Source: Cinclus cinclus (lineage: Eukaryota; Chordata; Aves; Passeriformes; Cinclidae). From it: a stretch of DNA of 64,000 nt. The notes beneath the pieces were generated by a model, which saw nothing but the letters and a program-made list of their open reading frames with translations, was not told where the DNA came from and ran no database searches. The translations under genes and the position numbers were made by a program. The stretch lies in NCBI RefSeq assembly GCF_963662255.1, contig NC_085047.1:10966347-11030346 (forward strand), written 5' to 3'. This document shows positions 63,419-64,000 of this stretch, one piece after another (position 1 is the stretch's first letter; each line of letters opens with the position of its first letter).

Positions 63419-64000
63419 ATATTGGTCCTGTTGGTTCAGAGGTAGCCACTGTGATATAAATACAACACTGCTCAATACATTTTCCAAAATTATTTTAGGA
63501 GAGGGATTGGGTATTAACTAATACATCATATGATACAAAGATAATAAGCTCTGTGCAATGTCACTGCAGTTATAACTATCAATATAGTATGAACTGCTAA
63601 AAAAAAAAAAAGATGCTGTTTTATAAACATTTCTTACAATGCCACATGTAAATAAATCAGGAGATCTGTAATAAGGAAAATACTAACAGTAAGGAAATTA
63701 ATAAGATTACTTTTTACTTAAAATGGCATTTTCTTTCAAATGACAGAGTGAAGTTGTTAAGATCTTACAAAGGAGAGACAGACAAATGTTCCCAGAAATG
63801 AGATCACAAACTTTATCTGTTCTCTTTAGCTTCCTCAATTTAGGAAGAAATTTAATATTGTTTTACATCTACAGCTGCATGCAGTCTTTGCCCAATGCAT
63901 TATCCTGTGCTGAAAGTATGTTTATGATGAAGTTCAAATACTCATAGAGAGATAAAAGATGCTCATATCTTAATGGTGGCTTTAATACTCGGGAAACTAA
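63419..64000. other. Unique AT-rich sequence to window end
   Basis: An A-run lies at 63600-63611. Nothing else was recognised. Confidence 0.6.

Noticed and set aside
1..64000. CRISPR arrays, operons, bacterial or phage systems
   Set aside because: The DNA is avian nuclear sequence: CR1 and tRNA/CR1 SINE throughout, no regularly spaced repeats, no dense coding.

Overview
The window reads as nuclear DNA of a songbird (Passeriformes). CR1 retroposon 3' ends, diagnostic for bird-type genomes, are scattered through it. At 12328-12463 there is also a tRNA-Ile-derived SINE with a CR1 tail, a type described in zebra finch (TguSINE1). Base composition is AT-rich, with GC-richer patches and many A/T-rich simple repeats. 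No long coding ORF has a recognisable domain. This is a non-coding stretch: a gene desert, long introns, or the flank of a gene. All calls come from reading the sequence; no search was run.

Layout. 0-12 kb: a reversed CR1 3' end (253-548), a TA microsatellite (881-960), a three-unit degenerate tandem repeat (3776-3834) and otherwise unique AT-rich sequence. 12-25 kb: the SINE, homopolymer and TTTG tracts, a compact hairpin with flanking direct repeats (16858-16900), a C-tract (17946-17966) and two small tandem duplications (23340, 24199). 24.5-25.5 kb: two CR1 copies in opposite orientations. 25.5-38 kb: mostly unique. It holds a possible terminal coding exon or pseudogene fragment on the minus strand (30412-30688), a short CR1 tail (32286) and a G-quadruplex motif (35022).

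38.4-38.74 kb is the most gene-like place. An AP-1/E-box cluster and a TATAAAA box sit at the upstream edge of a small CpG island, which ends in a consensus splice donor. I read this as a plus-strand promoter with a mostly non-coding first exon. An internally deleted CR1 follows at 39058.

45.6-46.14 kb: a worn fossil of an old CR1/L3-clade LINE on the minus strand, with reverse transcriptase motifs A and C still readable. 46-64 kb: unique sequence with a second G-quadruplex motif, two weakly CpG-enriched patches (50.07-50.50 and 55.63-55.91 kb), G-runs, a perfect 13-bp hairpin with an adjoining tandem repeat (58544-58586), a possible second ancient repeat remnant (62120-62330) and a TA-rich microsatellite near the end.

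No operon-like or multi-gene system is present. The items most worth testing are the TATA/CpG promoter at 38.4 kb and the exon candidate at 30.4 kb.
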